A stretch of DNA of 59,724 bases, taken from NCBI GenBank assembly GCA_021813555.1, contig JAKAKG010000054.1:1-59724 (forward strand), in the 5' to 3' direction. Position numbers and translations under genes: made by a program. The number at the start of each line of letters is the position of its first letter. Positions within the stretch are counted from its first letter, which is position 1. This DNA is from Acidobacteriota bacterium (GTDB taxonomy: Bacteria > Acidobacteriota > UBA4820 > DSQY01). The notes beneath the pieces were generated by a model. The model searched no databases. It worked only from the letters and a program-made list of their open reading frames with translations, and was not told the DNA's origin. Positions 57,924 to 59,724 of this stretch are shown here, one piece after another.

Positions 57924-59689
57924 CTGGCGAGCCGGGCCATGGGGGCATCCCGCCCAAGATCGGGAAGTATCAAGTCGCGAGCGTCCTGGGCCGCGGCGCC
58001 ATGGGAGTCGTGTACCTCGCCCGTGACCCCCTCATCGACCGGGACGTGGCCATCAAGACCATCGTCCTCCCCCAGGGGCTTGAAGAATTCCGGATCCGCG
58101 AGTTCAGGGAGCGGTTTCTGCGGGAGGCGCGCGCCGCTGGGCGCCTGAGCCATCCCGCCATCGTGACCATCTATGAAGCCGACGACGGCGCCGCCGGAGG
58201 TCCGCCCTTCATCGCCATGGAGTTCGTGGAGGGCCTGCCCTGGAATCACAAGATCCGCCAGCGCACCTTTCCGGACGCCGAGCCGGTTCTGGCCCTCGCC
58301 AGGGAAATCGCCTCCGCCCTCGACTACGCCCACCGGAACGGCGTCGTCCACCGGGACATCAAGCCGGCAAACATCGTCCAGACTCCCGACGGACACGTGA
58401 AGCTCATGGATTTCGGCATCGCCAAGGTTCCCACCTCGGAGCTGACCCGTGAGGGGCAGTTCCTGGGGACCCCCGCTTACATGTCCCCCGAGCAGATCAT
58501 GGGCAAACCCGTGGACGGCCGTTCGGATCTTTTTTCTTTAGGTACCGTCCTCTATGAGCTGCTGACGTGCCAGAAGCCCTTCCCCGGCGATGACATCACG
58601 ACCGTCACCTACAGCATCCTCCGCGAGGATCCCCGGCCTTCCCGATCCATCAACGCCGCCATCCCAGAGGACGTGGACCGGATCCTCTTCCACCTCATGG
58701 CCAAGGACCCGGACCAGCGTTACGCTTCCGCGCGCCAACTGGTGGAGGACGTGGACGCCTTCATGGCGGGCGCGGGGCTGCCCCACGCGGGGCAGGCGCC
58801 CGTGCCGTGGGTGGAGGCCAACACCGTCATGTCGGCGCCCCCCGTACCCGCCCCTCAGGCCGTCCCGACTCCCGCGCCGCCCGCACACGCTGCCAAGCCC
58901 CCGGCCGCCCCACCCATGCCCACCCGGGCGCAGGCGGACTCGCCCTCCGCCCCCGCCCCAAAGGGGCAGAAGGCGGCGGTCAAGGCGGACGTTCCGGCCC
59001 CGGCCCAAGGTTCAGCCGCGCCTTCCCCACGGGAGGAACCCGTGGCCAAGGGACCGGGGCTCAAGTCAGGATGGCTCCTGGGCGGACTGGGCCTTCTCGC
59101 TCTCCTGGCCTTGGGCGCCATGACGGCGGCCTTCTTCTGGTTCAGGTCCAGAAGCTCACCCGAGATCCCCTCGGCCGAGGTACCCGCCCAGCAGGCCTCC
59201 AACCCTCCGGCGGCCCTTCCCCAGGCTTCGGCCACGGCCCCCGCGGCCGCCGAGCCTCCGGTTCCCCTCCCGGCGCCCAAACCGAGGCCAAGACCCAAAC
59301 CGCCCGCACAGCCCCCCGCTCAGCCGCCCGCGGCTCCGATCCCACAGCCCGTGGCTCCGCCCATCGTGAAGCCCCCAGCTCTCGCCCCGGTCGCGTACTC
59401 TTTCACGTCCGGCACCAAGCGGGGCGAGTTTTGGATTCGCGTGGACGGAAAAGAGGTGGCGCACCAGTTCATTAATAGAAAGGGCTCCATCTTCGGGCAC
59501 GAGACCTTTTCGGGCACGTTCCAGGCCCCCGCGGGCGCCCACGTCGTAGAGTTCCAGATCAGGACGGACCTGCAGAATCTGAACGAGAAGCACTCCGAGA
59601 CGGCTACGTTTCTGGCGGGCCAAGCGAAAACGCTCAAGATCGTCATGACCAAATTCAACAAGGACCTGCGGTTTGAGTGGGGGGGGTAG
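57920..59689 (+). CDS. Membrane Ser/Thr protein kinase with Pro/Ala-rich linker and extracytoplasmic domain
   Basis: IGKYQVASVLGRGAMGVVYLARDPLIDRDVAIKTI...VVHRDIKPANIVQTPDGHVKLMDFGIAKV...GTPAYMSPEQI; TM LLGGLGLLALLALGAMTAAFFWF. TTG start overlaps the upstream stop. Confidence 0.94.
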   Translation: MTGEPGHGGIPPKIGKYQVASVLGRGAMGVVYLARDPLIDRDVAIKTIVLPQGLEEFRIREFRERFLREARAAGRLSHPAIVTIYEADDGAAGGPPFIAMEFVEGLPWNHKIRQRTFPDAEPVLALAREIASALDYAHRNGVVHRDIKPANIVQTPDGHVKLMDFGIAKVPTSELTREGQFLGTPAYMSPEQIMGKPVDGRSDLFSLGTVLYELLTCQKPFPGDDITTVTYSILREDPRPSRSINAAIPEDVDRILFHLMAKDPDQRYASARQLVEDVDAFMAGAGLPHAGQAPVPWVEANTVMSAPPVPAPQAVPTPAPPAHAAKPPAAPPMPTRAQADSPSAPAPKGQKAAVKADVPAPAQGSAAPSPREEPVAKGPGLKSGWLLGGLGLLALLALGAMTAAFFWFRSRSSPEIPSAEVPAQQASNPPAALPQASATAPAAAEPPVPLPAPKPRPRPKPPAQPPAQPPAAPIPQPVAPPIVKPPALAPVAYSFTSGTKRGEFWIRVDGKEVAHQFINRKGSIFGHETFSGTFQAPAGAHVVEFQIRTDLQNLNEKHSETATFLAGQAKTLKIVMTKFNKDLRFEWGG

Positions 59690-59724
59690 CCGCCTCATCC
59701 TTCTGCTGCTTTTTCCGGCCCTCC
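59673..59724 (+). CDS. Possible start of next gene (signal peptide), truncated by window end
   Basis: TTG-initiated LSGGGSRLILLLLFPAL in an alternative frame overlapping the kinase stop. Confidence 0.3.
   Translation, partial: MSGGGSRLILLLLFPAL

Overview
GC-rich bacterial chromosomal window, about 37 confident protein-coding genes and no rRNA, tRNA or CRISPR array that I could recognise. The lineage is uncertain; PEGA-domain Ser/Thr kinases and SBBP-repeat proteins would fit Acidobacteriota or a similar phylum. Main blocks: truncated lipoprotein and a decayed REP-associated (RAYT) transposase; peptidase E; a ~1690-aa SBBP/PKD/Fn3 secreted protein coupled to a macro-domain gene; B12-binding mutase subunit, enoyl-CoA hydratase, CvpA, RmuC and a NifX-like protein; a MocR regulator next to a stand-alone paralogous aminotransferase; a tetR-tolC-adaptor-RND efflux operon; selD with an in-frame UGA (selenocysteine) missing from the ORF track; a translationally coupled STPK(PEGA)/propeller/PEGA-TPR operon; a proteostasis block clpB-htpX-htrA-grpE; a PQQ-like propeller protein; rimP-nusA-infB-rbfA-truB with a terminator-like hairpin in its leader; an SDR epimerase with an unusual C-terminal helical domain; a hybOABCD-type [NiFe] hydrogenase operon; and tpiA followed by an overlapping chain purA-phosphodiesterase-envC-(pseudo)CtpA-YibQ-STPK. 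The most interesting non-coding signals are intergenic arrays with ~7-bp periodicity (STRR-like), several in paired inverted orientation or immediately upstream of -10 boxes, and a REP doublet that may be the target of the decayed RAYT. Everything is from reading the sequence; no database search was run.
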